From Marinimicrococcus sp033875255 (GTDB lineage: Bacteria; Pseudomonadota; Alphaproteobacteria; Geminicoccales; Geminicoccaceae): a stretch of DNA of 64,000 bases. Both the position numbers and the translations under genes were made by a program. Positions 1-9,165 of this stretch are shown here, piece after piece. Position 1 is the stretch's first letter; each line of letters begins with the position of its first letter. The notes below the pieces were generated by a model. That model saw nothing but the letters and a program-made list of their open reading frames with translations, was not told the DNA's origin and ran no database searches. The stretch is from positions 73,599 to 137,598 of the forward strand of contig JAWZSN010000015.1 of assembly GCA_033875255.1 (NCBI GenBank), given 5' to 3'.

Positions 1-853
1 CGAGCTCGCCCGCGGCATTGGTGGTGCCGAACGTGCCGTCCGCCATGTGGCGCCCGGCGCGCCCGGCGATCTGCGCGATCTCGGGCGCGATGAGGCGGCG
101 CTGCTGGCGGCCGTCGAACTTCTCGAGGCTGGCGAAGGCGACGTGGGCGAGGTCCATGTTGAGGCCCATGCCGATAGCGTCGGTGGCCACCAGATAGTCG
201 ACCTCGCCCGACTGGTAGAGCTCCACCTGGGCGTTGCGGGTGCGCGGCGAGAGGGCGCCCATCACCACCGCCGCCCCACCCTTCTGGCGCCGCACCACCT
301 CGGCCAGCGTGTAGACGTCGGCGGCGCTGAAGGCGACGATGGCGCTGCGCCGCGGCAGGCGGTGCAGCTTGTGCTGGCCGCTGTGGCGCAGGACCGAGAA
401 GCGCGGCCGGGTGATGATCTCGACGCGCGGCACCAGCCGCCTGAGGATCGGGCGGATCGTGTCCGACCCGAGGAACATCGTCTCCTCGGTGCCGCGCGCG
501 TGCAGCAGGCGGTCGGTGAAGACGTGGCCGCGCTCGCGGTCGGCGCAGAGCTGGATCTCGTCGACGGCGAGGAACTCGACCTCGCGATGCAGCGGCATCG
601 CCTCGACGGTGGCCACCACGTAGCGGGCGTCCTCCGCCCCGATCTTCTCCTCGCCGGTCCGCAGCGCGACCGCCTGCGGCCCGCGCAGCGCCACGATCCG
701 GTCGTAGACCTCGCGGGCCAGAAGCCGCAACGGAAAGCCCATCATGCCCGACCGGTGGGCCAGCATGCGCTCGACAGCATGATGGGTCTTGCCGGTGTTG
801 GTCGGCCCGAGAACCGCCACCACCCGCCGCCCGCTCGCAAGGTCCGAATACAT
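1..853 (-). CDS. Suv3-like DExH-box RNA/DNA helicase, N-terminal part (cut by window edge)
   Basis: Reading the minus strand from an ATG at 853 gives an uninterrupted frame to the left edge, about 284 residues. It carries superfamily 2 helicase motifs in order: Walker A GPTNTGKT near residue 16, motif II VDEIQLCADRERGH, motif V YLVATDAIGMGLNMDLAHV and motif VI QIAGRAGRH. The DEIQ form of motif II and the ATDAIGMGLN motif are typical of the mitochondrial Suv3 group and its alphaproteobacterial relatives, which unwind RNA using ATP. The C-terminal part lies outside the window. The gene is divergent from htpG with about 130 bp between the starts. The cellular substrate in bacteria is not well established, so RNA turnover is an inference. 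Confidence 0.85.
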   Translation of the reverse strand, partial: MYSDLASGRRVVAVLGPTNTGKTHHAVERMLAHRSGMMGFPLRLLAREVYDRIVALRGPQAVALRTGEEKIGAEDARYVVATVEAMPLHREVEFLAVDEIQLCADRERGHVFTDRLLHARGTEETMFLGSDTIRPILRRLVPRVEIITRPRFSVLRHSGQHKLHRLPRRSAIVAFSAADVYTLAEVVRRQKGGAAVVMGALSPRTRNAQVELYQSGEVDYLVATDAIGMGLNMDLAHVAFASLEKFDGRQQRRLIAPEIAQIAGRAGRHMADGTFGTTNAAGEL

Positions 854-984
854 GGGGGAGACAATCGTGCCGTCCCGCGCCCTTGGCAAGGGCAGCCGGC
901 GCCATGCGCTTGAACCGGCGGCGCGCCGTCCCCAAATCCGGCCCGTCGACCGCACGGGGCAAGCCGCAGGAGCCTGATCACGCC

Positions 985-2940
985 ATGGACGATACCATTC
1001 AGCCCTTTGAGGCCGAAGTCAGCCGGGTCCTCGATATCGTCATCAACTCGCTCTACAAGGAGCGGGACATCTTCCTTCGCGAGCTGGTCTCGAACGCGTC
1101 CGACGCTTGCGACAAGCTGCGCTACGAGTCGCTCAGCAAGCCCGAGCTTTTGGGCAGCGACCCCGATCTCGCGATCCGCCTGCACGCCGATCCCGACAGC
1201 GGGCTGCTGACGGTGGCCGACAACGGCATCGGCATGGACCGCGAGGATCTGGTGGAGAACCTGGGTACCATCGCGCGCTCCGGCACCGCCCGCTTCCTCG
1301 AGCGGGTGAGCGGCAACGAGGAGCAGGACCTCAAGCTCATCGGCCAGTTCGGCGTGGGCTTCTATTCGGTCTTCATGGTGGCCGACAAGGTCGTGGTGCG
1401 CACCCGCAAGGCGGGCGACGAGCAGGGCTGGCTGTGGGTCTCCGACGGGCGCAGCGGCTACAGCGTCAAGGAGGCCGACGAGACCCTGCCGCGCGGCACC
1501 TCGGTGACCCTCCACCTCAAGGACGACGCCAAGGAGCTCCTCGACGAGTGGCGGATCCGCCAGATCGTCCGCACCTATTCCGATCACATCGCGATCCCGA
1601 TCACCCTCGAGGCGAAGCCCAAGGCGGGCGACACCAAGGTGAAGGACGAGGGCCCGCAGCAGATCAACACGGCAAGCGCCCTGTGGACCCGGCCCAAGGG
1701 CGAGATCACCGCGGATCAGTACCGCGAGTTCTACCATCACGTGGCGCACGCCTTCGACGAGCCCTTCGCGCAGATCCACTTCAATGCCGAAGGCGCGCTG
1801 AGCTACACGGCGCTGCTCTTCGTCCCGGGCTCGCGGCCCTTCGATCTGCAGGACCCCAAGCGCCGCCACGGGGTGAAGCTCTATGTGCGGCGGGTGTTCA
1901 TCACCGACTCGCTCGAGGAGCTGCTGCCGCGCTACCTGCGCTTTGCCAGCGGCGTGATCGACAGCGAGGACCTGCAGCTCAACGTCAGCCGCGAGACCCT
2001 GCAGCACGGCGCGGTCATCGCCAGGATCAGGAAGGCCGTCACGCGCCGCCTGCTCGACGAGCTGCAGCGCCGGGCCGGCGAGAAGCCGGAACCGGCGGAG
2101 GAAGCCGCCGAGAGCCAGGACGAGGCTGCCGCGAAGCCCAAGTCCTATCTCGACTGGTGGCAGGAGTTCGGCCCGGTTCTCAAGGAGGGCCTCTACGAGG
2201 ACCGCGACAATCGCGAGAAGCTTCTCGAGCTCGCGCGCTTCAAGAGCACGGCCGGCAGCGGCTGGGTGTCGCTCAAGGACTATGTGGCGCGGATGAAGGA
2301 GGGCCAGGACGCCATCCTCTATATCAGCGGCGAGAACGCCGAGGCGCTGCGCACCCACCCGCAGCTCGAGGAGGCGCTGGCCAAGGGCTGCGAGGTGCTG
2401 CTGCTCGACGACCCGGTCGACGAGTTCTGGCTGCCGGAGGTCGGCACCTACGACGACAAGCCCCTGAAGTCGCTGACCCGCGGCGAGGTCGACCTGAGCA
2501 AGGTCGCCGGCGGCGAGCCTTCGGAGAAGAGCGGCGAGGAGCTCGGCGACGAGGAGCTCGGCCGGCTGATCGCCCAGCTCAAGCTGGTGCTCGGCGAGGA
2601 GGTCATGGACGTCCGGGCGAGCCAGCGGCTGCGCGAGAGCGCGGTCTGCCTGGTGGCCGAGGCGCAGGGCCTCGACATGCGCCTCGAGCGCTTCCTCAAG
2701 CAGCACAGCCAGCTCGACCGGCTGAGCCGCCGGGTCCTCGAGATCAACGGCCGCCACGATCTCATGCGGCGCATGGCGGCGCTCGCCCGGGACGAGAGCC
2801 AGCAGGGCGATTTCGCCGAGCTCGCCCGCCTGCTGCTCGACCAGGCGCGGATCGTCGAGGGCGAGCCGATCCCCGATCCCGGCGCCTTCTCGCGGCGCAT
2901 GAGCCTGTTCCTCGCCAAGGGCCTGCACGCAGCGGCATGA
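985..2940 (+). CDS. htpG: HSP90-family chaperone HtpG
   Basis: Encodes 651 residues, close to the usual 620-640 of bacterial Hsp90. The N-terminal GHKL ATPase domain shows LRELVSNASDACDKLRY near residues 28-45, DNGIGMDREDL, and GQFGVGFYSVFMVADKV; the middle domain has RRVFITD and LNVSRETLQ; the C-terminal dimerisation region follows. It is an ATP-dependent cytoplasmic chaperone that helps late folding of client proteins. I chose the ATG at 985 because the product then begins MDDTIQPFEAEVSRVLD, which matches where the conserved ATPase domain starts; an in-frame upstream start at 883 would add a non-conserved arginine-rich leader. No heat-shock sigma-32 promoter is obvious in the 131-bp gap upstream. 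Confidence 0.97.
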   Translation: MDDTIQPFEAEVSRVLDIVINSLYKERDIFLRELVSNASDACDKLRYESLSKPELLGSDPDLAIRLHADPDSGLLTVADNGIGMDREDLVENLGTIARSGTARFLERVSGNEEQDLKLIGQFGVGFYSVFMVADKVVVRTRKAGDEQGWLWVSDGRSGYSVKEADETLPRGTSVTLHLKDDAKELLDEWRIRQIVRTYSDHIAIPITLEAKPKAGDTKVKDEGPQQINTASALWTRPKGEITADQYREFYHHVAHAFDEPFAQIHFNAEGALSYTALLFVPGSRPFDLQDPKRRHGVKLYVRRVFITDSLEELLPRYLRFASGVIDSEDLQLNVSRETLQHGAVIARIRKAVTRRLLDELQRRAGEKPEPAEEAAESQDEAAAKPKSYLDWWQEFGPVLKEGLYEDRDNREKLLELARFKSTAGSGWVSLKDYVARMKEGQDAILYISGENAEALRTHPQLEEALAKGCEVLLLDDPVDEFWLPEVGTYDDKPLKSLTRGEVDLSKVAGGEPSEKSGEELGDEELGRLIAQLKLVLGEEVMDVRASQRLRESAVCLVAEAQGLDMRLERFLKQHSQLDRLSRRVLEINGRHDLMRRMAALARDESQQGDFAELARLLLDQARIVEGEPIPDPGAFSRRMSLFLAKGLHAAA

Positions 2941-3046
2941 CCTGGAGCCGGCTGGGGTGCCTTGCCGCAACCCCGGCCGGCCGCCACAACGACACGCGGG
3001 AGGCGGTGCGGTCCGCGCGCCGCCGGTCCGTGCCAGGAGCAAGTTC

Positions 3047-3535
3047 TTGGGCATCTCCCCTTATCTGCGCGACCTGCGCCGCCATGTCGGCAGCGCGCCC
3101 CTGCTCATGCCCGGTGTGGCGGTGCTGGTGCTGGACGAGCAGGAGCGCCTGCTCCTGGTGCGCAACGCCGATACGCTCGAGTGGCAGACCGTCGGCGGCG
3201 CCGTCGACCCGGGCGAATCGCCGGCCGAGGCGGCTGTCCGCGAGGCGCGCGAGGAGACCGGCCTCGAGGTCCGGCTGACCCGGGTCATCGGGGTCTATGG
3301 TGGCCCCTCCTTCCGCCTCTCCTATCCCAATGGCGACGTGTGCGAGTATGTCTCGACCGCCTTCGAGGCAGTGGTGACGGGCGGCGAGGCGCGGCCCGAC
3401 GCCGAGGAGACCAGCGAGATCGGCTGGTTCCGCCGCGAGGCCATGGAAGGGCTCGTCATGGCGCCGCACACACGGCTGCTGGCGGCCGACGCCTTCGCCC
3501 GCGATCCGGCAACGAGATTCCCCGACGCGCGGTGA
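3047..3535 (+). CDS. Nudix hydrolase (TTG start)
   Basis: A protein of about 162 residues with a full Nudix box GX5EX7REUXEEXGU (GAVDPGESPAEAAVREAREE then TGLE), which binds the metal that cleaves a nucleoside diphosphate linked to another group. The product begins LGISPYLRDLRRHVGSAPLLMPG, like many ADP-ribose/nucleotide-type Nudix proteins whose substrate cannot be told from sequence. I place the start at TTG 3047 because AGGAGC lies six bases upstream; the same frame extends back to 2957 through non-conserved, proline- and arginine-rich sequence. It lies just after htpG on the same strand, but an operon link is uncertain. Confidence 0.8.
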   Translation: MGISPYLRDLRRHVGSAPLLMPGVAVLVLDEQERLLLVRNADTLEWQTVGGAVDPGESPAEAAVREAREETGLEVRLTRVIGVYGGPSFRLSYPNGDVCEYVSTAFEAVVTGGEARPDAEETSEIGWFRREAMEGLVMAPHTRLLAADAFARDPATRFPDAR

Positions 3536-3742
3536 GCCGCCGAGCGGCCGGCGCGTCGGCTCTGCCCGCCGGGGCGGAGCGCTCTAGCGGCGGCGGGCAA
3601 GGCTTGGCCTGGAGCCCCCGTCGTCCCGGCCGAGCGGCAGGGCGATGCGCGGCCGTCGGCTTGCGGTCGGTGGATGCGAAGGTATACACCACGGGCGTCT
3701 GCCGGCCGGCGCGGCAGGAAGGCACAAGAGGGGGCATCGATC

Positions 3743-5221
3743 ATGGCGACCGCAGTCAAGGACATCCGCGTGCAGCTCAAGGACCCGGCGCTGTTCCGCG
3801 AGCAGTGCTATGTCGACGGCGCGTGGATCGACGGCGACTCGGGCAAGACCGTCTCGGTCAGCGATCCTGCCACCGGCGAGCAGATCGGCACCGTGCCGAG
3901 CCTCGAGATCGGGCAGGTGCGCGAGGCGATCGCCGCGGCCGAGCGGGCCCTGCCCGCGTGGCGGGCCAAGACCGCCAAGGAGCGCTCGGCGATCCTGCGG
4001 CGCTGGTTCGAGCTGATGATCGAGCATCAGGACGACCTCGCCTACCTGATGACCCGCGAGCAGGGCAAGCCGCTCGCCGAGAGCAAGGGCGAGGTCGGCT
4101 ACGGCGCCTCCTTCGTGGAGTGGTTCGCCGAGGAGGCCAAGCGGGCCTATGGCGACATCATCCCGCAGACCGTGGCCTCGCGCCGGATCCTGGTGATGAA
4201 GCAGCCGGTCGGCGTGTGCGCGGCGATCACGCCGTGGAACTTCCCCAACGCGATGATCACCAGGAAATGTGCGCCGGGCCTGGCGGCGGGCTGCACCTTC
4301 GTGGTCAAGCCGGCGAGCTACACGCCCTACTCCGCCCTGGCGCTGGCAGAGCTCGCCGAGCGCGCCGGCGTGCCCAAGGGCGTGATCAATATCGTCACCG
4401 GCAGCGCCTCGAAGATCGGCGAGGAGCTGTGCTCCAACCCGACGGTGCGCAAGCTCTCCTTCACCGGCTCCACCGAGATCGGCAAGCTGCTCCTCAAGCA
4501 GTGCGCCGACACCGTCAAGCGCACCTCGATGGAGCTGGGCGGCCACGCTCCCTTCATCGTCTTCGACGACGCCGATCTCGACAGCGCGGTGCAGGGTGCC
4601 ATCGCCTGCAAGTTCCGCAATGCCGGCCAGACCTGCGTGTGCACCAACCGCATCTACGTCCAGACCGGCATCTTCGACGCCTTTGCCGAGCGCTATGCCG
4701 CCGCCGTCGAGAAGCTCAAGGTCGGCTCCGGCCTCGCCTCGGGCACCGAGATCGGCCCGCTCATCGAGGCCTCGGCCATCGAGAAGGTCGAGGAGCATAT
4801 CCAGGACGCGACCGCCAAGGGAGCCCGCATCGTCATCGGCGGCAAGCGCCACGAGCTGGGCGGCCTGTTCTTCGAGCCGACCGTGCTCGCCCCCTGCAAC
4901 GCCGACATGACCATCGCCCACGAGGAGACCTTCGGCCCGGTGGCCCCGCTCTTCCGTTTCGAGACGGAAGAGGAGGTGATCAGGCTCGCCAACGACAGCT
5001 CGGTGGGCCTCGCCGGCTATTTCTACGCCCGCGATCTCGGCCGCGTGTTCCGCGTCGCCGAGGCGCTCGAGGTGGGCATTCTCGGCGTCAACGACGGTGT
5101 CATCTCGATCGCCGAGGCGCCCTTCGGCGGCGTCAAGGAGAGCGGCATGGGCCGCGAGGGCTCGAAGTACGGGCTCGATGAGTATCTCGAGATGAAATAT
5201 GTGAGCCTGGGCGGGATCTGA
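3743..5221 (+). CDS. gabD: NAD(P)-dependent succinate-semialdehyde dehydrogenase
   Basis: A 492-residue aldehyde dehydrogenase, the usual length for GabD. It has the fold motif ITPWNFPNAMITRK near residue 150, the catalytic glutamate in SMELGGHAPFIV and the nucleophilic cysteine in FRNAGQTCVCTNR, followed by the C-terminal EETFGPVAPLFRF and PFGGVKESGMGREG. These are the signatures of the succinate-semialdehyde branch, which oxidises succinic semialdehyde to succinate at the end of GABA breakdown. No GABA transaminase gene is nearby, so a related semialdehyde (for example glutarate semialdehyde) is possible. The ATG at 3743 has GAGGGGG about eight bases upstream. The next gene, glutathione reductase, starts two bases after the stop, so the two are probably co-transcribed. 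Confidence 0.9.
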   Translation: MATAVKDIRVQLKDPALFREQCYVDGAWIDGDSGKTVSVSDPATGEQIGTVPSLEIGQVREAIAAAERALPAWRAKTAKERSAILRRWFELMIEHQDDLAYLMTREQGKPLAESKGEVGYGASFVEWFAEEAKRAYGDIIPQTVASRRILVMKQPVGVCAAITPWNFPNAMITRKCAPGLAAGCTFVVKPASYTPYSALALAELAERAGVPKGVINIVTGSASKIGEELCSNPTVRKLSFTGSTEIGKLLLKQCADTVKRTSMELGGHAPFIVFDDADLDSAVQGAIACKFRNAGQTCVCTNRIYVQTGIFDAFAERYAAAVEKLKVGSGLASGTEIGPLIEASAIEKVEEHIQDATAKGARIVIGGKRHELGGLFFEPTVLAPCNADMTIAHEETFGPVAPLFRFETEEEVIRLANDSSVGLAGYFYARDLGRVFRVAEALEVGILGVNDGVISIAEAPFGGVKESGMGREGSKYGLDEYLEMKYVSLGGI

Positions 5222-5223
5222 TC

Positions 5224-6618
5224 GTGGCCGACTACGACCTCTTCGTTATCGGCGGCGGGTCGGGCGGCGTGGCCTGCGCCCGCCGCGCCGCCTCGCACGG
5301 CGCCAGGGTGGCGGTGGCCGAGCATTCGCGGCTCGGCGGCACCTGCGTGATCCGCGGCTGCGTGCCCAAAAAGCTGATGCATTACGGTGCGCACTTTGCC
5401 GACATGTTCAAGGTCGCGCGCGCCTATGGCTGGGATCTCGACGAGCCGCAGCTCGACTTCGAGCGACTCGCCCGGGCCCGCAACAAGGAGATTACCCGGC
5501 TCAACGGCATCTACATCGCGATGATGGAGAAGGCCGGGGTCACGGTGATCGACGGCAAGGCCACCATCGCCGGCCGCAGCGGCGACGACTTCATCGTGGA
5601 GGTGGCGGGCAGGCAGGTCTCGGCGCGCCGCGTCCTCGTGGCGGTGGGCGCCAGCCCGGTTCTGCCGAAGATGCCCGGCATCGACCATGTGGTGAGCTCC
5701 GACTTCGTGCTCGAGGAGGTGTTTCCCCAGCCCGAGCGGCTGGTGGTGGTGGGGGCCGGCTATATCGGCCTCGAGCTGGCCAGCATCTTCTCGTGGCTCG
5801 GCACCGACACGACGGTGGTGCTGCGCGCCGACCTGCCGCTGCGCGGCTTCGACGAGGACCTGCGGCACGACCTCGCGGCCCAGCTCCAGCTTGGCGGCCT
5901 GAAGCTCAAGCCGCATGCCATGACCGAGTGCGTCGAGAAGACCGCGCACGGCCTCGTGGTGCAGACCAGCGACGGGCCGGTCGAGGGCGACATGGTGCTG
6001 TTCGCCACCGGGCGCGACCCGATGCCGAGCACTCGCGGGCTGGGGCTCGAGAGCCTCGGCGTCGGCATGAACAAGCGCGGCGCCATCCATGTCGACGAAG
6101 CCTATGAGAGCAGCGTGCCGGGCCTCTACGCGGTGGGCGACTGCTCCGATCATGCCGGACATGCCTTCAACGCCTCGATCCACGACCTGACGCCGATCGC
6201 CATCGCCGAGGGCCGGGTGGTGGCCGAGGCACTCTTCAACGACAACCCCCACAAGGTCTTCTACGAGACCACCCCCACCGCGATCTTCAGCCTGCCGCAG
6301 GCCGGCGCCATCGGCCTCACCGAGCGTGACGCGCGCGCCCGCGGCCTTGACGTCGAGGTCTACCGCACCCGCTTCCGGCCGATGCTGCAGACCCTGCCGG
6401 ACGGCCAGGAGCGCATCACGATGAAGCTGGTCGTTGACAAGGCCAGTGACAAAGTGATCGGTTTGCACATGGTGGGCGGCGACGCGGCGGAGATCGTTCA
6501 GGGTTTCGCCGTCGCCATGACCGCAGGAGCCACGAAAGCCCAGTTCGACGCCACGGTGGCCCTCCACCCGTCGGCGGCGGAAGAGTTCGTGACGATGTAC
6601 ACGCCGGTCGGAGGCTGA
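5224..6618 (+). CDS. gor: Glutathione-disulfide reductase (GTG start)
   Basis: A 464-residue FAD-dependent pyridine nucleotide-disulfide oxidoreductase. The FAD-binding GGGSGGVACARRAASHG sits at the N terminus, followed by the redox-active pair in GGTCVIRGCVPKK; a second Rossmann motif VVVGAGYIGLELASIFSWLG binds NADPH, and the dimerisation domain ends with the catalytic histidine in ALHPSAAEEFVTM. The IRGCVPKK form is the glutathione reductase type found in alphaproteobacteria and plants rather than lipoamide dehydrogenase or mercuric reductase. It regenerates reduced glutathione in the cytoplasm. It begins with GTG two bases after the aldehyde dehydrogenase stop, suggesting translational coupling. 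Confidence 0.95.
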   Translation: MADYDLFVIGGGSGGVACARRAASHGARVAVAEHSRLGGTCVIRGCVPKKLMHYGAHFADMFKVARAYGWDLDEPQLDFERLARARNKEITRLNGIYIAMMEKAGVTVIDGKATIAGRSGDDFIVEVAGRQVSARRVLVAVGASPVLPKMPGIDHVVSSDFVLEEVFPQPERLVVVGAGYIGLELASIFSWLGTDTTVVLRADLPLRGFDEDLRHDLAAQLQLGGLKLKPHAMTECVEKTAHGLVVQTSDGPVEGDMVLFATGRDPMPSTRGLGLESLGVGMNKRGAIHVDEAYESSVPGLYAVGDCSDHAGHAFNASIHDLTPIAIAEGRVVAEALFNDNPHKVFYETTPTAIFSLPQAGAIGLTERDARARGLDVEVYRTRFRPMLQTLPDGQERITMKLVVDKASDKVIGLHMVGGDAAEIVQGFAVAMTAGATKAQFDATVALHPSAAEEFVTMYTPVGG

Positions 6619-6645
6619 CGGCCGGATGCAGTGGAGAGCGCCCCG

Positions 6646-8016
6646 ATGACCCGGGACTGGTCGCCCGACAGCTGGCGCGGCATGCCGCGCCGGCAGATGC
6701 CCGATTACGACGACGCCGCGGCGCTGGCCGAGGTGGAGGGCAAGCTCGCGAGCTACCCGCCGCTGGTCTTTGCGGGCGAGGCACGGGCGCTGACCGAGCG
6801 GCTGGGCGAGGTCGCCGAAGGGCGCGCCTTCCTGCTGCAGGGCGGCGACTGCGCCGAGGCGTTCGCCGATTTCGACGCCAACAAGATCCGCGACACGCTG
6901 CGCGTGTTCCTGCAGATGGCGGTGGTGCTGACCTTCGGCTCGGGCATGCCGGTGGTGAAGGTGGGCAGGCTGGCCGGCCAGTTCGCCAAGCCGCGCTCGG
7001 CCCCCACCGAGGTGCAGGACGGCGTCGAGCTGCCGATCTATCGCGGCGACATCGTGAACGGGCTGGACTTCGCACCCGACTCGCGCCGGCCCGACCCCAA
7101 CCGCCAGCTCCAGGCCTACTCGCAGGCGGCAGCGACCCTCAACCTGCTGCGCGCCTTCACCCAGGGCGGCTATGCGGCGCTGACCCGCGTCCACCAGTGG
7201 ACCCTGGGCTTCGTCGACCGCTCCGACTGGGGCGAGCGCTACCGCGACATGGCCGACCGGATCACCGAGTCGCTGGAGTTCATGGAGGCCTGCGGCGTCT
7301 CCAGCATGAGCACGCCGGAAATCTCCCGCACCAACCTCTACACCAGCCATGAGGCGCTGCTGCTGGGCTACGAGCAGGCGCTCACCCGCGTCGATTCCAC
7401 CACCGGCGGCTGGTACGACACCTCCGCCCACATGGTCTGGATCGGCGAGCGCACGCGCCAGCTCGACGGCGCGCATGTCGAGTTCTGCCGCGGCATCGCC
7501 AACCCGATCGGCGTGAAGGTGGGCCCCACCACCACGGTCGAGGACCTGCTGCGCCTGTGCGACGTGCTCAACCCGGAGAACATCCCCGGCCGGCTCTCGC
7601 TGATCAGCCGCATGGGCCACGAGAAGGTCGGCGCCGGCCTGCCGCCGCTGGTCCGCGCAGTGCAGCGCGAGGGTCGCAAGGTGGTGTGGACGTGCGATCC
7701 CATGCACGGCAACACCATCAAGTCCTCGAGCGGCTACAAGACCCGCCCGTTCGACAAGGTGCTGGCCGAGGTCGAGGCGTTCTTCGCGGTGCACAAGGCC
7801 GAAGGCAGCCATGCCGGGGGCGTGCATCTGGAGATGACCGGCCAGGACGTCACCGAGTGCACCGGTGGCGCGCAGGCGATCACCGACGCCGGCCTGCGCG
7901 ACCGCTACCACACCCATTGCGACCCCCGCCTCAACGCCCAGCAGAGCCTCGAGCTGGCGTTCCTCATGGCAGCGGCGCTCAAGGAGGAGAGGCAGGCGCT
8001 GCGCGCCGCCTCGTGA
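6646..8016 (+). CDS. 3-deoxy-7-phosphoheptulonate synthase, class II (plant type)
   Basis: A 456-residue class II DAHP synthase, first enzyme of the shikimate pathway, condensing phosphoenolpyruvate and erythrose 4-phosphate. It opens with WSPDSWRGMPRRQMPDY and shows the metal-binding cysteine in LLQGGDCAEAFADF, the RTNLYTSHEALLLGYEQALTR block, LISRMGHEKV, and VVWTCDPMHGNTIKSSSGYK. Class II enzymes lack the short E. coli-type fold and are common in alphaproteobacteria and plants. The ATG at 6646 has GGAGAG upstream; an in-frame GTG at 6631 is less likely. It follows gor by 27 bases and may belong to the same transcript. Confidence 0.95.
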   Translation: MTRDWSPDSWRGMPRRQMPDYDDAAALAEVEGKLASYPPLVFAGEARALTERLGEVAEGRAFLLQGGDCAEAFADFDANKIRDTLRVFLQMAVVLTFGSGMPVVKVGRLAGQFAKPRSAPTEVQDGVELPIYRGDIVNGLDFAPDSRRPDPNRQLQAYSQAAATLNLLRAFTQGGYAALTRVHQWTLGFVDRSDWGERYRDMADRITESLEFMEACGVSSMSTPEISRTNLYTSHEALLLGYEQALTRVDSTTGGWYDTSAHMVWIGERTRQLDGAHVEFCRGIANPIGVKVGPTTTVEDLLRLCDVLNPENIPGRLSLISRMGHEKVGAGLPPLVRAVQREGRKVVWTCDPMHGNTIKSSSGYKTRPFDKVLAEVEAFFAVHKAEGSHAGGVHLEMTGQDVTECTGGAQAITDAGLRDRYHTHCDPRLNAQQSLELAFLMAAALKEERQALRAAS

Positions 8017-8020
8017 CCGC

Positions 8021-9160
8021 ATGACGGCGACGGACGGCACGGCGGAGGACGCCATCGCGTCCCACGCCGACAAGTACTTCGTGAAGACCAAGGCAATCGC
8101 CGAGAAATTCGGCGATTGCGAGGTCACCTACGCGGTCTTCATGCGCCGTCCGGTACTGTGCGCGCCGCGGCTGGCGGTGCAGTGGCTGGAAGCCGTGGCG
8201 GCCGAGAGGGGCGCTGCCGTCCGTATCGACCTCCGCTTCGCCGAGGGAAGCTGGGTGGGGGCTGGCGAGCCGATGGTCTACGTCACCGGCCCGTTCCGCC
8301 ACCTGGTCGACCTCGAGACGGTGTTCCTGCAAAAGCTCGGGCCCGCCTGCGTCGCCGCCTTCAACGCCTACACCATGTGCACCGACCTGCCCTACGCGTC
8401 GTTCCTGGCCATGGACGCACGGCACTGCGCCGGGGCGGCGATGGCGGAGATGATGGCCTATGCGGCGAGCGTGGGCAGCGAGCGTGCCCGGCGGGAGACG
8501 AACGCGCTTGGCTTCATCGGCAATGCGACCGACGCCACGGCGCACTATTTCGGCCGCAGCCAGGGGTTGGGCACCATGCCGCACGCGCTGATCGGCTATG
8601 CCGGCAGCACGCTGCGCGCGGCGCAGATGTTCCACGAGACCTTTCCCGACGACCCGCTCTACGTGCTGGTCGACTATTTCGGCCGCGAGATCAGCGACGC
8701 GCTCGAGGTCTGCCGGCACTTCCCCGGGCTTGCCGCGGCAGGGCGCATGGGCATCCGTCTCGACACCCATGGCGGCCGCTTCATCGAGGGGCTCGACGTG
8801 GCTGCCTCCTACGCGGTGCTCGAGCGGCAGGCCCCCCAGGCGATCCGCACCTACCGCACGCCGGAGGAGCTGGCCTGGCTGACGGGCACGGGGGTTACCG
8901 CCTCGGCGATCTTCCACCTGCGCGAGAAGCTCGACGAGGCCGGCTTCACCAAGGTCAAGATCGTCGCCAGCTCGGGCTTCAGCCCCTCCAAGTGCAAGCT
9001 GATGGCGAGCGTGCGCGCGCCCATCGACATCATCGGCACCGGCTCCTTCCTGCCCGAGCGATGGAGCGAGACCTACGCCACCGCCGACGTGGTGGCCTAT
9101 GACGGCGAGCGGCGGGTCAAGATCGGCCGCGAGTTCCTGTTCGCCGGCCTGCCGGACTAG
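8021..9160 (+). CDS. Nicotinate phosphoribosyltransferase-like protein
   Basis: A 379-residue protein starting four bases after the DAHP synthase stop. It resembles the nicotinate phosphoribosyltransferase (type II PRTase) family: an N-terminal segment VTYAVFMRRPVLCAPR, then FAEGSWVGAGEPMVYVTG, a long middle containing ALGFIGNATDATAHYFG and TMPHALIGYAG, and the barrel motifs GIRLDTHGGRFIEG and KIVASSGFSPSKCKLM before IDIIGTGSFLPE. The family adds phosphoribose from PRPP to nicotinate in NAD salvage. It lacks the TDLYQLTM-type opening of the main pncB group, so the true substrate could be another base; family membership is firmer than substrate. Confidence 0.72.
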   Translation: MTATDGTAEDAIASHADKYFVKTKAIAEKFGDCEVTYAVFMRRPVLCAPRLAVQWLEAVAAERGAAVRIDLRFAEGSWVGAGEPMVYVTGPFRHLVDLETVFLQKLGPACVAAFNAYTMCTDLPYASFLAMDARHCAGAAMAEMMAYAASVGSERARRETNALGFIGNATDATAHYFGRSQGLGTMPHALIGYAGSTLRAAQMFHETFPDDPLYVLVDYFGREISDALEVCRHFPGLAAAGRMGIRLDTHGGRFIEGLDVAASYAVLERQAPQAIRTYRTPEELAWLTGTGVTASAIFHLREKLDEAGFTKVKIVASSGFSPSKCKLMASVRAPIDIIGTGSFLPERWSETYATADVVAYDGERRVKIGREFLFAGLPD

Positions 9161-9165
9161 CGCGC

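Noticed and set aside
742..3054. 770-residue minus-strand open frame across htpG
   Set aside because: It is antisense to a clearly identified gene; its sequence is low in diversity (rich in A, L, R, E, D), as expected for a shadow frame in very GC-rich DNA, and has no recognisable motif.
5023..8127. 1034-residue minus-strand open frame across gor and DAHP synthase
   Set aside because: Antisense to two well-supported genes with conserved motifs. Its length reflects the third-position GC bias of the sense genes.
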